A stretch of DNA of 64,000 bases from Sycobia sp. Sy_11 (Eukaryota > Arthropoda > Insecta > Hymenoptera > Epichrysomallidae). The position numbers and the translations under genes are program-made. The stretch covers positions 383,501 to 447,500 of the forward strand of contig JACCIC010000221.1 in assembly GCA_018907035.1 (NCBI GenBank). The letters run 5' to 3'. The notes under the pieces were generated by a model. It did no database searches. It was given only the letters and a program-made list of their open reading frames with translations, and was not told the origin of the DNA. Positions 36,001-48,245 of the stretch are shown here, one piece after another (the first letter of the stretch is position 1; every line of letters begins with the position of its first letter).

Positions 36001-36480
36001 TCGAAACATGGCCCCGGCAACGACTTGAGCGCCCAACACGTCAGCCGCGGTCACAGTTATGACAACAACGGGTCACGACACCAGTCGATCCGCGTATCAA
36101 AACACGCATACACGGCTTTCTTGTAATTACAACCGAACCTCCACAGATCGGTTAAGAAAGTCCGAGGATTCGGAGGGACGGGATTGTCTTCTCTTAAAAA
36201 AAAAAAAAAAAAACAAAACCAAAAAAAAAATCCAGCGACCGACCGCGTTATCGAACCTCGACATCGCGAACGCGCGCGCGATAAAGCCAGTTTTAACGCG
36301 AGCGCGTCCCTCGTTAAATTAAAATTACCCTCGTCACGGTCTTGTTTTCAGCGTAATTGAAATTCTGCCTCAAGAATCCCGGCCCTTTCTCAAAAGTATT
36401 TTTAATTAGACTTTTCATCGCGGCCGTCGTCATATTCAAACGACGCACGAATAAAATTCACCATTGCGTTCTGGCGTTCC
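36000..36480. other. CpG-containing segment with A-runs, no gene
   Basis: Moderately GC-rich sequence interrupted by A-rich runs at 36198-36230. The 87-codon frame at 36059-36322 runs through those A-runs as poly-Lys and is not supported. Confidence 0.5.
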
Positions 36481-36481
36481 A

Positions 36482-36483
<2 letters not shown>

Positions 36484-36531
<48 letters not shown>
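36484..36531. repeat. (AT)n microsatellite
   Basis: Pure AT array. Confidence 0.95.
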
Positions 36532-36535
<4 letters not shown>

Positions 36536-36859
36536 TCTATATAATTCATTATAGCAACGTGAAGCTCGTTTCATTCACGTATATGGTATTGTATATGATT
36601 TAAATTTTTAAAAGGGACATAACGCGAATTTTCGTTATAATACATTTAGTATAAATGTGTTATTTATTTTTATGCAGAGAATTGCAAGTGGGTCTAGGTT
36701 TCATTGTTTTTCCATCAGAACTAGTAAATACGAAATGACTAAAGTGAAATGCAAGCTCGAAATTTCTTTTATTCCAAAAAAGAAATATATGTATAAATGT
36801 ACGAAAGCGCGTGCAGTTAAAATTTATTTCGATGGTCTCTGAATCGAAGTTGAATTCGC

Positions 36860-37060
36860 AATGGGCGAGCTAGATGTGCGGAGGGGGGAGGGGGGGAGGG
36901 GTGCGCGCGCACAGAGTCGCAGACGGAGTTATCCGCACGAGTGCGTGGAAATGAAACAACTTCGGAACAATCGTAGCGCCGTCTGCGCAGCCCGCGCGCC
37001 GGCATTAACGACCGCGGGAAGGAACGATTCCATTATTACGTGAGATAATTGTGACGGTGT
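36860..37060. other. Small CpG-rich island with G-runs
   Basis: It holds G-runs of 6, 7 and 4 separated by single A at 36883-36901, followed by alternating GC sequence. Frames are open on both strands, and no gene is recognised. Confidence 0.5.
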
Positions 37061-38730
37061 AAGAGTGCCCGCACTGAAACAATGGTCGTCGTTTGTACAA
37101 ACGGCTCTCGCACATTTTTATTACTCTATTTTATTTCCTTTTAATTATACAAAGTGCATCGTTCCACTGACTTTTATAATTTATCGCTCCCCCTCCCCCT
37201 CCTTCACCCAGTGCTTCGGTCTATTCCTTGTTCTCGTCCACTTGGATTGGGGAAGAAAAAGGCTCGAAGCAAAAAATCTCTTGAACTCGATCAAAAGTAA
37301 AAGAAAAAAAATAGAACGAACAAACTTCACGCCTTGTCTCTGCAATTTATTTACCTCTCGTAAAGTAAGAGACACGGGCTTGCTTTACAATTTTTCCGAT
37401 TACAATGAGCTAGTCGAACCAGCCAACGATTCAAGTTTGATGGAATAAATTATATATCAAACTTGAATTTATGAATAAAAATATTATATATTTGGGATTA
37501 TTATAAGAGAAAATGCTTCGATTTGATAAGAGAAAACGATTTTCGTTGTTTGTCATCTGATGGATATTTTATACAGCTGTTGATTTTATTATTACGTATG
37601 ATTATTAAATTCAGTCCAATATGAATCGATATAATGTTAAGTGTCAGTGAGATTAATTGGACAAAAGATTACAAATCGTAATTTGAAATAAAGAAGGATA
37701 AATCATTATATCGACATATTCGAATCTAAAATTCTACTTTGATTGATTCTATTATGAACAAAATTAAAAAAATTGAAGTTAATAATTTTTTTAATTCTTA
37801 AGCTTTTTTACTATCATAGAACGCCGGATTTTACCTTCAGAATATCAGGATGCTCGATGTCTTGGTATTCCACTCCCGTCAATTAGGCACTTTACAAAAC
37901 ATTGATTTCCGATTTTTTTGAAGATGTAAATTACGCTCGTTAATGCATATATTATGATAAAAGGAATATCTAGCTACTTTAATGTGCATTAAGTCAATAA
38001 ATAATTGTAGTTATAAATAAGTTATAAATAGATGAAGAAGTAGGCTAATCGAGGATTTTAACATTAAATTTTGAAGACTGTATCTGTAATACCATGTTTT
38101 AAATAGTAAGCCAGTTAATTGTATATTTCACAAATTGGAAAATCTTATTTGACTGTACTGTATTTCAGCGGTACGATATATATATCTGGAATAATGAAGA
38201 GAATTTTTTGCTTTTTAATTAGTCTATATGAATTTTACAAATAGAAATACAGTTTTTGTCTGTCGTTGAAAAGTATTTAACAGCGATTTCATTCAAACAG
38301 ATATTTTTATTTATAAATATTGAAAATTTTTAAAATCATAACGTTATAGATACTTATGAAGAAAGTTGTTCAGAATTAGTATTCAGGTAAAATTATGAAT
38401 GAGTCTTTTTTCAGAGGCAAATATATATTAGTAGAATGAAAAAGAAAACGGTAATTATCGTTATAAAACGCGAAGGTACGCATTTATTCATTGTTTTTTA
38501 CTCAATGTCGATCAGCAGAAATATGAAAATCTCAAATTTCATAATAAAACGTTACTTCTCTCCTCCCATTGAAACATTGCAAACAGTTCAAGTGCTCTCA
38601 ATAGCCCACTCAAACTTATGCGTATAGAGAAGGAATCAATGAATAATTCCAATGAATGTATGAGCCCGTAAACTTGAGAAAGTTCTTGCGAAACCGCAAG
38701 AAGTTGCATGTTTACTTGAATTTACAGTGC

Positions 38731-38731
<1 letters not shown>

Positions 38732-38764
<33 letters not shown>
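38732..38764. repeat. (AT)n microsatellite
   Basis: Pure AT array. Confidence 0.95.
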
Positions 38765-38766
<2 letters not shown>

Positions 38767-38893
38767 GCGTCAATAGTTGATATCTAATATTATCTAAATC
38801 ATTATCATTGCTAATATAACGAAAATTTTGTATACGAATTTACTAACTTACTTGAGTTCCTTTTTTATGCATCATATAAAGTATTTTGCAGGC

Positions 38894-38897
<4 letters not shown>

Positions 38898-38951
<54 letters not shown>
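38898..38951. repeat. (AT)n microsatellite
   Basis: Pure AT array; it supplies the IY run of an apparent 144-codon frame, which is not a gene. Confidence 0.95.
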
Positions 38952-38953
<2 letters not shown>

Positions 38954-38999
38954 ATATGGGAGTTCTGGATCTTGATGACGAAACGTACACTCGTCTATT

Positions 39000-40600
39000 T
39001 TATTATTAATCTACGTTTATACACCGCGGACGGTAATTTATTTAGCGGCACAAAGCCACCAGAATCCCCATTTTCCCTCGTCTGCGCGGCTCGCGAAAAA
39101 GAAAGGAGCAAGATACTCCCGGCATTATGCGCCGCTCTCATTTTCCAGGCTCGCGTTTTCAGGCATTGTTTTGCCGTGGCGTCGGATGCTAATTCCCCTC
39201 TCCTCCCTCCGTTATATTTGCTCCTTTTTCGCGCTCCTCCCACCCGCGCGCCCGCTTTGTAGGAAGAGAAAAATACAAAAGAAAAAAAAAAATGAAAAAC
39301 CCGAACTATACCGTTCTATAATCTTGTCAAGCGCTCTTTGATCATCGTCTCGTTGTTTTTTTTCGCTTTGAAATCGTTTCTTGCGCTTCGCAAGTATATT
39401 GGAAAAAGGAAACTTTGACCGTCCGTTATTTTTTTTTTTTTTTTTTTTATAATGATAAAGGAGTTCTTGTAAATCAAGCGAACTTTTTAAATGTTTTATC
39501 GCAGTTTTTGTTCCCGAGCTAGGAAGTTTGTTTCACACTTAGTGCAGTCGTTCGTTGTTTATTTATGGGGAGGGTGGGTTGTGTTTTTTTTCTTCGGTAG
39601 ATTTCTTGTGCCATGCAGTTTTCTGAAACGAAATCCGCGGAGAAGTCGTCGTGACAATCGTAACATACTGAGGACCAGAATTCGCTTACGAGAGTCACTC
39701 GTGTATATTCTTTGATTGCTTTAATTAAATATTGATTCGACAGAGATTATTGTTTGTTAAATTTAAAACTATATAAACATTCAAATGTGAAAGTAAAAGC
39801 CTAGCCAGCCGAGGGAAAAAAATGTATCGTCTTTTAATACGAAATAAAATGAAATATTGTTTTTAACCGCGAAATTTCCACAGATTTAAATAGAACGGTT
39901 TCTGCGAAGGAATTATTATTCAAATACACGAAACTTTCTTCTTCTTCTTTTTTTTTTTTTTTTGTTTTACTGCAACTACTTCATCTTTCTGTATCAAAGA
40001 GGGCCATTAGATCCTTTAGTGCTCTTTGTTTCTGACTGTAATTGCGAAGCGAGCGAATAATAAAACTCACCCGGCACTTCGCCCCATACATGTGCCTCGG
40101 ATTATCCGAATAAAGCGGCGTCTGTGGTTTAATCTGTTCGTTTCACGCGGATGCTCTTCAAGAACGAACATTCACGTGTCAAATCGTACATTCATAACAC
40201 GTTTATTCATCGTTGACGATCGACGACGAAGCGTACGAGCGCCCCCGGAATGAACGAGCTCGCGTGAGAAAATTGGCCAGCGGATGAAAGTTAAGATTTT
40301 TATTGATACGTCGGTCGATGCTTCGTGTTGTCACTTAAATTAAAAGAAGAGAAAAGAAAAGGTGGAATATTAATTTTCGTCACCTCGCCCCTCTTTGGAA
40401 CAAAGAGAGAAAAAGAATAATTCCGCGTAAAATAATCGTTAAGCCGAACCGCTTCAATTCATCGAGCGTCGTTCGTCTAACGCACCGAATTAACGAATTT
40501 TTCATACCGTTCGAGGATAAATATCGTTTGGATTTATAAAAAAAAAAAAATTTTGAAAAATTCACCCCTTTACTTACTTTACCCCGTGCCAAAAAAGGGC
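39000..40600. other. Mixed stretch with T-tracts, no gene
   Basis: A GC-richer patch at 39030-39260 is followed by AT-rich sequence with T-runs (39429-39448, 39950-39963) and a second GC-richer patch near 40080-40270. No supported frame. Confidence 0.5.
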
Positions 40601-40827
40601 CGCTCCTCCATAATTCATCGTTAAAGTCACCGGGAGCTTAGCGTGCGCGGCCAATGCAAATTAACCCTCGCATTATGTCGACGGCGAGCGTACCGAAAAT
40701 CAGGCCGGCGGGAGTTAACGAAAATTTCGCTCGCTGCGCGCCGCCACCCCCGCATCCATATGTATATATACGGCGAATAATGCAAACGAAACCTTGCGCG
40801 CGCTCGTGCTCTCGCCTTCTTTCTCTT

Positions 40828-40850
40828 TCTCTCTCTCTCTCTCTCTCTCT
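40828..40850. repeat. (CT)n microsatellite
   Basis: CT array inside the CpG-rich island. Confidence 0.95.
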
Positions 40851-41092
40851 TCTCTCTGTCACACTGTCTCTCTCCCCCGCTGAGAAAGCCGCGGGGTTCG
40901 GTGCTGGTGAGGGGGGGGGGCGCAGGGGCGAGACGACTGTATAGCTGCGTCTGACGCTTCGGCGAAGCTCCCGTATAAAACTCGCCTTCCATATTTTATA
41001 CGCGATGTCACCTGCCTCGTATGCCCCATTCAACTTCATAAGCTTGGCGCTTCGCTTTTTCCCTCGCGCCATGGTTTTTGCGCGCTGCACGC

Positions 41093-41130
41093 CATGCACG
41101 CACACACGCACACACACGCGCGCGCGCGCG
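41093..41130. repeat. (CA)n(CG)n tract, Z-DNA-prone
   Basis: Perfect alternation of pyrimidine and purine for 38 nt, ending in about six CG units. CG and CA alternation is the classic Z-DNA substrate. Confidence 0.85.
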
Positions 41131-41237
41131 AAACATGTATATGCAGTCAACGCGTCGCCGCGCCGCGCCGATAAAACGCTCGGCCGACCTGCCCGCCCGC
41201 GCTCTGCTCTCGGCGATCTCGCGTGGGTCTCGCTCCT

Positions 41238-41259
41238 TCTCTCTCTCTCTCTCTCTCTC
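41238..41259. repeat. (CT)n microsatellite
   Basis: Pure CT array, with further CT-rich sequence to 41280. Confidence 0.95.
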
Positions 41260-41499
41260 GCTCTCTATCTCTTTCTCTACTTGAGCTTTCTTTTTCGCAT
41301 GCTTCTTCCCCATCCCTCCCGCCGCCTCAGTCACCAGTGGTTTCTCTTGGCGTTCGTTTGCAAGCAGCGCGGGCAGGGTGCACGGATTTATGCGAATGCG
41401 CGGGCGCGCATGCGAAACTGACTGATGCATCGCGGGATCGCAAACTGCCGGGGGGGGGGAGGTGGTGCTTTTAGTTTTCCCGGCGGAAAGAGTGGCCTC

Positions 41500-41501
<2 letters not shown>

Positions 41502-41550
<49 letters not shown>
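41502..41550. repeat. (AT)n microsatellite
   Basis: Pure AT array directly after the CpG-rich island. Confidence 0.95.
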
Positions 41551-41552
<2 letters not shown>

Positions 41553-43000
41553 GGAGATTTCTATCGCTTCAGCAATATTTTCCGCATATTTATGTCGACA
41601 GGAATTCTCTTCTCCCGTTTTCTCTATATATTTCGCCTCTACGTGTCGAATCGCCAAAGAATCATCGAGTTTAGTTATATACACACAGTTCTACAAATAT
41701 TGCGCTTTATGCTCGAGAATAGCAGTTTTGAAAAATGCTTTATCCCGGCGCATTGCCCGGGCGTACTGTGGCTATTTTTATCGACGCGTTGTAGAAATAT
41801 TTAGCTCGCGTGAAAAAACATAATGAACAAGTAATGGGTAAAATTTTAGGTTTTAATGGGTGTTTCAAAAGTTCCGGGAGGACGTGGTAACATGGAGATT
41901 AAGCATTACGGGAAAAAATTACCGAAGTCAAAGTTTTACTCGGGCAATGCATCTTGGATTTGACCTTCGCTCTAATCATAATCGATGTTTAGAAGATCAT
42001 TCTGTTACTAAAAATGGAACCAGCATTTTTAAAATTGAATATGACACTAACGAGTAGTGCATATGATGCATTAAAGATGATACCTATACCCAGTTATTCT
42101 GTTTTTTAGTGTTTTAAAGATTTTCGAATGAAATGCCAATATGTAAGGACAAGATTATTTCACTTAAGAATGAAACATCAATATTAAATTTCGGAGAAAT
42201 ATTTATTATATATAAGCGTATAGCTAAATCTCTAATGTATAGATTACTTTAGAATACTAAAATATTTATCATGCAAGTTTGGACTTAATAATCCAACATT
42301 TATTATTAATATATTTGCTTCACGCTCAAGTGCAATCTCTTGAAGCTATAATTTGATAATAGTATGTTAATAAATTTAAAAATAAATTAATAATAGTACA
42401 TAGAACAGCGCATAATTGAATTATCATTCAATGTTTACAATTGATTTATAAAACACGAATAATACAGCATATTTGTTCAAAACAATTAGTTTGAGAATTT
42501 TTCACATTTCATTATTTCATCAATATTCATCGAAGCTTTTTTTCCGACTTGTCGATTTGAGACGGTCGCTTATACATTTATAATCAAAACTTGTACTAAA
42601 CAAGTTTGAAAAAAAATTTCCATCTTATGTCAATAATCTTTCAAAATTTTCTACACTTACTCTCTGTTCAATATCCCGTAAGCAAAGTATGAATTAAAAT
42701 GTACAGCACCACTACGGAAAGTTGCTCGCATAAACACTTTCCAATGAGATGAAACGATGAAAACAAAACAAAAAAAAATTAAGAATTAACTTTGTTAGAA
42801 AATTTATATGAATAACGATTAGGTCGGTGAAATATCGCGAACGTCCAGGTGACGCTATCGAGCTCACGAGTACATGGGCACCTTTCGCAATTTGCATGAT
42901 TACTTTTCGAGGACCAAGATAAACGAGGTCAGGAAAAACTTTGGCTGAGAAAAAAATCTCTCTCGCGCAACGGAAGCTGTGTTACTATATTATATATACT
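41550..43000. other. AT-rich non-coding stretch
   Basis: No supported gene. GGTGTTTCAAAAGTTCCGGG near 41860 has the look of a transposon end, but nothing beside it can be identified as an element. Confidence 0.5.
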
Positions 43001-43013
43001 TTCCTCTATATTT

Positions 43014-43018
<5 letters not shown>

Positions 43019-43049
<31 letters not shown>

Positions 43050-43073
43050 GTGCATGTGTGTATGTGTGCGCGC
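43019..43073. repeat. (TG)n tract with CG/CA units, Z-DNA-prone
   Basis: About 54 nt of unbroken pyrimidine-purine alternation, mostly TG with CG, CA and TA steps, ending in CGCG. Confidence 0.9.
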
Positions 43074-43176
43074 CATATTTACTGTTCGACGCTTCCTGAA
43101 CGAGCCCACAGCCGAAGCTTGGAAGCTCGCCTCTTTTTGCGGGATAGCTTGAAAAATGGCCTCGCAGCCTCAGCGA

Positions 43177-43216
43177 TGTGTGTGTGAGTGTGTGTGTGTG
43201 TGGGTGTGTGTGCGCG
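43177..43216. repeat. (TG)n array, imperfect
   Basis: TG array with GA and GG interruptions, about 105 bp after the previous TG tract. Confidence 0.9.
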
Positions 43217-43584
43217 TTTGTATGTACGCACGTACGTATCGACTCCGCTTTCCGTCTTTGCTATCGTTCGCCCGTAGCACTCTGAAGAAAAGGCCCTCGG
43301 CCATCCGGCCAGCCGACGCGCGCGCGCAGATATAAGTCCTGCTGAATAATACAAGCGGCTCGCAAGGTTGGCGGGAGGGTGGGGCGGGATGGGAAGGAAG
43401 GCAAGAACGTCCGTGGGTGGGCCGAAGGCGAGCTCGAAATTCCCCGCTCGTATTTCATAGCCGCGAAAACTTTTCGCGAGCTCCGATCGGCCCGGCGGAG
43501 CCGCGCGTTTACGCGCTCCCCCCTCACGCCCTTCCCCCCGCTCGACTTTCCGTGCCATTGATCACGATCGGCGGGCTGGACGGC

Positions 43585-43612
43585 GGGCGGGCGGGCGGGG
43601 GGAGAGGGGGGG
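43585..43612 (+). other. G-quadruplex motif, GGGC repeat
   Basis: Three GGGC units are followed by G6, AGA and G7. All loops in the first four runs are single C. It is among the strongest quadruplex-type sequences in the window. Confidence 0.8.
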
Positions 43613-43646
43613 CGCGATTACGACGCGCGCCCACGGGGATGTACAA

Positions 43647-43670
43647 CCCTACCCCCTCTGCCCCTGCCCC
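43647..43670 (-). other. G-quadruplex motif on the minus strand
   Basis: C-runs of 3, 5, 4 and 4 with loops of 2, 4 and 2 bases. It lies 35 bp to the right of the plus-strand motif, so the two can fold on opposite strands. Confidence 0.7.
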
Positions 43671-44159
43671 GGGAAGGGCGCGGGGGCAGAGGCTTCGCCG
43701 CGATATACTTGCCGAGGATCGAGCGGCGCTCGCTTATCCGCTTCTCTCCTTTTCATTGGCGTCGGCGCGGGCGTCCATCTCCCCCCTCCCCCCGACATTC
43801 TCCTCGGCCGACCTACCGCGCCAGCGATGCGGCGCCCGGCGTATCGCTTTTGCTTTTGTACCGCCGCGCACGGCTGTCTCCTCTGCCTCTCGTTGTACCC
43901 GGCCCACCTCCTCCTCCTCCTCCCCGTCCTCGCCCTCCCGCCGCCGCCGCCGTTCGGCCGGCCTGCTCTCTTTTTATCCGGGCATTTTTATGCCGACGTT
44001 TTTATGTCGCACGCTCGGAGGGATGGATTAGTTGGAAATTTTCCAGGAATATCGAGCTTGTAACAATCGTTTACGCGAGCGAACTACGTAATGGCGATTG
44101 GCGAGCTTTTCTTCCGAAGCTTTTGTTTCCGGCGACTTTTTGCAAGGGAAAAAAATATT

Positions 44160-46130
44160 ATTGATCCTTGGAGCCTGCTTCGCTCTTTGCTCTTAATCAA
44201 CGATTTTATTGTCTGTGCTCCCGTTAATTCGAATTGTTAACGGATGAACAACGTTGCGCCAACGCGTTCTACTGATATTACTTGACAAACATTAATGAAG
44301 TGAACAAAACGAATGATATATAAAAAAAATGAAATTTTCAAATTGAGACATGTGACAACAACTAAGATTCACGCGTATACATTTTACTCATGCATAATAA
44401 AATTATAAGTCAAGTTTTATGCAGACCTGATTAGAGTTGAGATCTTTTGTATCAAGTTCATAATCCGGGCTTTCTTCCTATAATACCGTATGCGGATTAA
44501 TAGATAATGCGGATTCTATACGGCTATATAATATATCACCTGGTCGGTACAGAAGCATCGTCTCAGCTGAAACCCAATACTTTCGAATTCCTTATAACGT
44601 GAATTCGATCTCTAACATAAAATCTTACCGGAATTCAAAAAAGTATCTTTGTATGTAAGTATATATTCACGCATTTCTCTTTTGAGTATAATTATTTTTA
44701 TTTCGTGCATAAACGCTACTTAGATTATATATTAAGGTTTTTCTCAATTCGTGTAACCACTGTGTTTAAGACGATATTTAAAAAAGAACTGCGTATTATT
44801 TTGATCGATAATAATATCTTTTTATACATAATTATCAATGACTTTCTCAATTTTTATACTGTAATTTCGGTTTAAATTTACTATTTTTAGAAGACTGTAT
44901 TAAGCTATTACAAACGTTAATTATTGAATTGTACACGATGATATTACTCGGTACATTTAGTTTATAGTAATTTAGATAAAAGTTAAACAACATTAGCGGT
45001 ATTGGTAGATCTCGGTCGCTCTTTTGGTACGGCTCTTCTTATATTGTTAGAAAAAGGATTTAAGCGTATGGAAATGGAAGAATGATTTTTGGCCCAATCG
45101 AGGAGACCAATCGGCTGGACAACGAGGAGCGAGAATTAAAACATCTGTAATTAAATAATCCGTCTATATAGACCCAGCAAGTTGGGCTACTTTTTTTTAT
45201 AATATATACATGATTTAACGCTTAATATAAGCAGCGGGATTTCATTTTTTTCGTATGCTGACCACATATTTGTCATCTCTCGTGATGTAGCTGGGCTCTT
45301 AATATGGTATAAGTCGAGTATATATCTGTAATATTTCAATAAAATGTCTTTAAATACAAAAAAAAAGTTCGATTGTAATAAACGCTTGAGCGATGTGCCT
45401 AACTGACGTTATACATCGACATACACAATCAAAGGATTAATAGAGTAAAATATCATCAGTATCGGAGAATTTATATTGACTATAGCATCAAGTTGCATAA
45501 GTATACTGTATTTTTAACAAATATATATATTATTGAATTCCGAAAAGTTAAGAATGATTTATGGATATAAAGGGTTTAAGAAAAATTTATTAGTAACTTA
45601 ACACAAGGGTGTAATTACGGTACGATTTACGGATAAAGTGGGTAGAGAAATAATTCCATAGTAATACATTATAATCAAAGAAACATTATAAAAAATTATC
45701 AATAAAAATGATTCATAAATATTGTTTCTCTGTGCATACTAATTATTTAATAATTATTTACATTAAAACTTATCGTATACCATTATTAAAAAATTAAGAT
45801 TATCGTTACAATAAATGAGACGGAAGACAAGAAATAAGAAGAAAGTGATAAAAATTTCAATATAAATATTAATAGCATTAATAAAAATTAAATAGTTTTA
45901 TTCAAGTTAAATGTATGTGGTTTTCTGTTAATTTTTTTCTGACAATTTATAAATATCGATAACTTTATAAATTTGTAAAATATAAGTAGAAAAAAATGAT
46001 GTAACTATTATATATATATATTAGTTTGTAATTTAATTCCTATTTTTAGTTCTTTAATATACCAACATGAAAATTATCCAATTAAAAGAAAGAAAGTATA
46101 ACGCGGTTACGTAAAGAAATACGGCGAACG
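44160..46130. other. AT-rich non-coding stretch
   Basis: Nearly 2 kb with no frame of 60 codons on either strand. Short AT runs only; I see nothing else in it. Confidence 0.65.
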
Positions 46131-46800
46131 AACCTACCAGGCGAAAGAGAATTACGTAAATCATATCTGACGATATCTCGCGCCGGATCCGATTAAATTC
46201 TTCGCTATTAATGTCGCAATTTTCCGATCTCCAGCGGCGGAGTGCCCGCGCGCGAATTGACCGAGAAACGCGGACGAGTGCGAGCCTGCTGAAATTCCCC
46301 TTTAAAAGCGATAAGCAACGATTGCCATTCGTCTACGGCGCAACGATCCGGGCAGGAGAGCCGGGCGAGCGAGGAAAATAAAGAACCCCCCCCCCGCCCC
46401 TCTCAGCAAGAGCGCCCCCTGAATATCCTCCGGTAGACGCGTAGCTTAGCGGAACGGCGGGGAAGGCGAGTGGGAAATGCCGAGCGAAGCGCCGTCGCGT
46501 CGCTTCGCGGCCCATCACCCCCTTCGCCGGAGGGAGGGGGGGGGGTCAAGTCAATTTTTGACAATTTTCCGAATCGCAACTTACGCGGACGCGCCGAGCT
46601 CCCTTTCCTTTCCCCGTCCCCGGCGCCCCTCGTCGCGCTCGCCGGCCCCGCCCGCCGTTATTTTCCCTCGCCGACGTTCCCCGTCTCTGTCGCGCTCGGG
46701 CGAAAATACGCGAGCCCAGATTTCCAGGCCATTTGCTCCCCTAGCGAGACGCCATCGCCTCGCGCCAGCTTGGCCATGGCACGCGTGCACGCGCGGCAAG

Positions 46801-46832
46801 TGTGCGTGCGCGTGTGTGCGCGCGTACGCGCG
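46801..46832. repeat. GC-rich alternating tract, Z-DNA-prone
   Basis: 32 nt of perfect pyrimidine-purine alternation made almost wholly of TG and CG steps, with a single TA. This is more CG-rich than the other alternating tracts. Confidence 0.85.
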
Positions 46833-47053
46833 ACAATGTGCGGGCGGCAAAAAGAATGCGCGGACGAAGAGTGCGCCCCGCCCGCGGGCGAGCCGAGAAA
46901 GATGAAAAGCTCCTTTCTCCGCGGCGCGGCGAGATAAAGGCAGCGCCGTGCCGTCGCCCGGCGCATCCCGGAGTTTCGCGCGCGCGAGCGCGAGTGGCGG
47001 GCCGTGAAGAAAGGGGTCGGGGAATCGGGAAATCGTGGAAAAGTTTCTTGGCT

Positions 47054-47083
47054 GGGGGGGGGGGCTCGGGGCGGGGGAGGGGG
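47054..47083 (+). other. G-quadruplex motif
   Basis: G-runs of 11, 4, 5 and 5 separated by CTC, C and A. Confidence 0.75.
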
Positions 47084-47909
47084 CAAAAGAGCCGCGGGCG
47101 TTATCGCCGCGCGTTGTTAGCCGTTCGCGCTTTATCGCGCCCCGTGTATAGCTACAATGAAAACGGCCAATGCGTGACGGACCGAGCGGTCTTTCTTTTT
47201 TTCTTTTTTAGTCCGCGCGCGGGTATTTCTATTTTGATGTGATTTAGTCCCCGCGCCCCTCCACAGTTTTCTCGGTCGCGGAAATGGAGAATCACATTGT
47301 GTAGAGTGAAGCCGACGCGATTCTACTCGAGCGACACTCTGTATTTTATAGTTTTTTATTACTGATTAAGTTAAAGTTTCCGCACTGCTGTCGCTTTCCG
47401 TCGAAAATTCCGTCGTGCGATACGTCGCTATATGGGCATAATATTTGTGCATAACTGATTATGGAAATTCATCGATAGTAAGCGATAATCAATTAAGTAA
47501 AAACTCAAAGATAAGAATATATTGTTAAAAAAAAGATAGGAATCCTAATTTGAAGAAGATTTTTCCTGTCAGTTTCCTTAAATTTGAGTCAAACTTTTTT
47601 CATTAAGTCATAAATTGAAAAAAAAAGTTTTCTTTTTCTTCAAACGCTAAGTGCCAAACTTCAATTGAAAATTAAGCTGTAGAAACTTTAAATTTAATAC
47701 TTTTAATCGAATTGACATGAATATTCGAAAAAATTCAAATAAACAGATTAACCGAGCAATCTTAACATTGGAATTTTTCCACTTTAAAAACTGTATGAGA
47801 TTTGAAAACATTATCAAATGATTGAATGTATTGAAGAACGTAAAGCTTATGGCTTCTATAACTCGAGCTCGATGCTACGTTAAATCTCTGTCAAAATAAG
47901 TGGCTTGAT

Positions 47910-47913
<4 letters not shown>

Positions 47914-47969
<56 letters not shown>
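47914..47969. repeat. (AT)n microsatellite
   Basis: Pure AT array of about 56 bp. Confidence 0.95.
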
Positions 47970-47973
<4 letters not shown>

Positions 47974-48206
47974 TTTTCAAGACAAGAATGAGCTCGTAAC
48001 TTTTCTCCCTCTCTTTGGTTCTTTATATTGGATGGAGTAACCGCGGAGAAAGGAACGTTAAGGAGAGAGGGAGGGAAAAAAACACAAAGTAAACTCAAGA
48101 GATACGAGCTTTTATTGTTTGTGGTGAAATTACAAGTGCTACTGTTTATTTACTGTTTGCCCTCGTTGAGGAATAAATGAGAGTAACCAGGCGCTGTATT
48201 TCGATG

Positions 48207-48209
<3 letters not shown>

Positions 48210-48243
<34 letters not shown>
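48210..48243. repeat. (CT)n microsatellite
   Basis: Pure CT array. Confidence 0.95.

Positions 48244-48245
<2 letters not shown>

Larger units (their letters stand above)
37060..39000. other. AT-rich non-coding stretch
   Basis: The 127-codon plus frame at 37065-37448 is unrecognised. Two AT arrays (38732-38764 and 38898-38951) are the only clear features. Confidence 0.55.
40610..41500. other. CpG-rich island with repeats, no gene recognised
   Basis: A strongly CG-rich block carrying CT arrays, a G9-G10 run near 40910, and a 38-nt tract of perfect pyrimidine-purine alternation. Frames of up to 170 codons overlap in four or more frames, which shows compositional openness rather than coding. 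Confidence 0.5.
43073..44160. other. CpG-rich island, no gene recognised
   Basis: One of the most GC-rich parts of the window. It holds a second TG array, a dense GGGC repeat and C-runs. Frames of 150-200 codons are open on both strands at the same place, so none is credible without RNA or homology support. It may be a promoter, but no initiator or donor stood out. Confidence 0.45.
46130..47340. other. CpG-rich island, no gene recognised
   Basis: A GC-rich block with CG-alternating tracts, a G11-containing quadruplex motif, and C- and G-runs. Frames up to 155 codons overlap on both strands with P/R/A-rich translations. It could be a promoter island, but there is no specific signal to support that. 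Confidence 0.45.

Noticed and set aside
40638..41430. 170- and 140-codon minus frames and the 138-codon plus frame
   Set aside because: Contain RERERE or SLSLSL blocks from CT arrays; mutually overlapping shadows.
43417..44031. 204-codon plus frame and the overlapping 151- and 159-codon frames
   Set aside because: Open in several frames on both strands in an extremely GC-rich block, with no recognisable motif.
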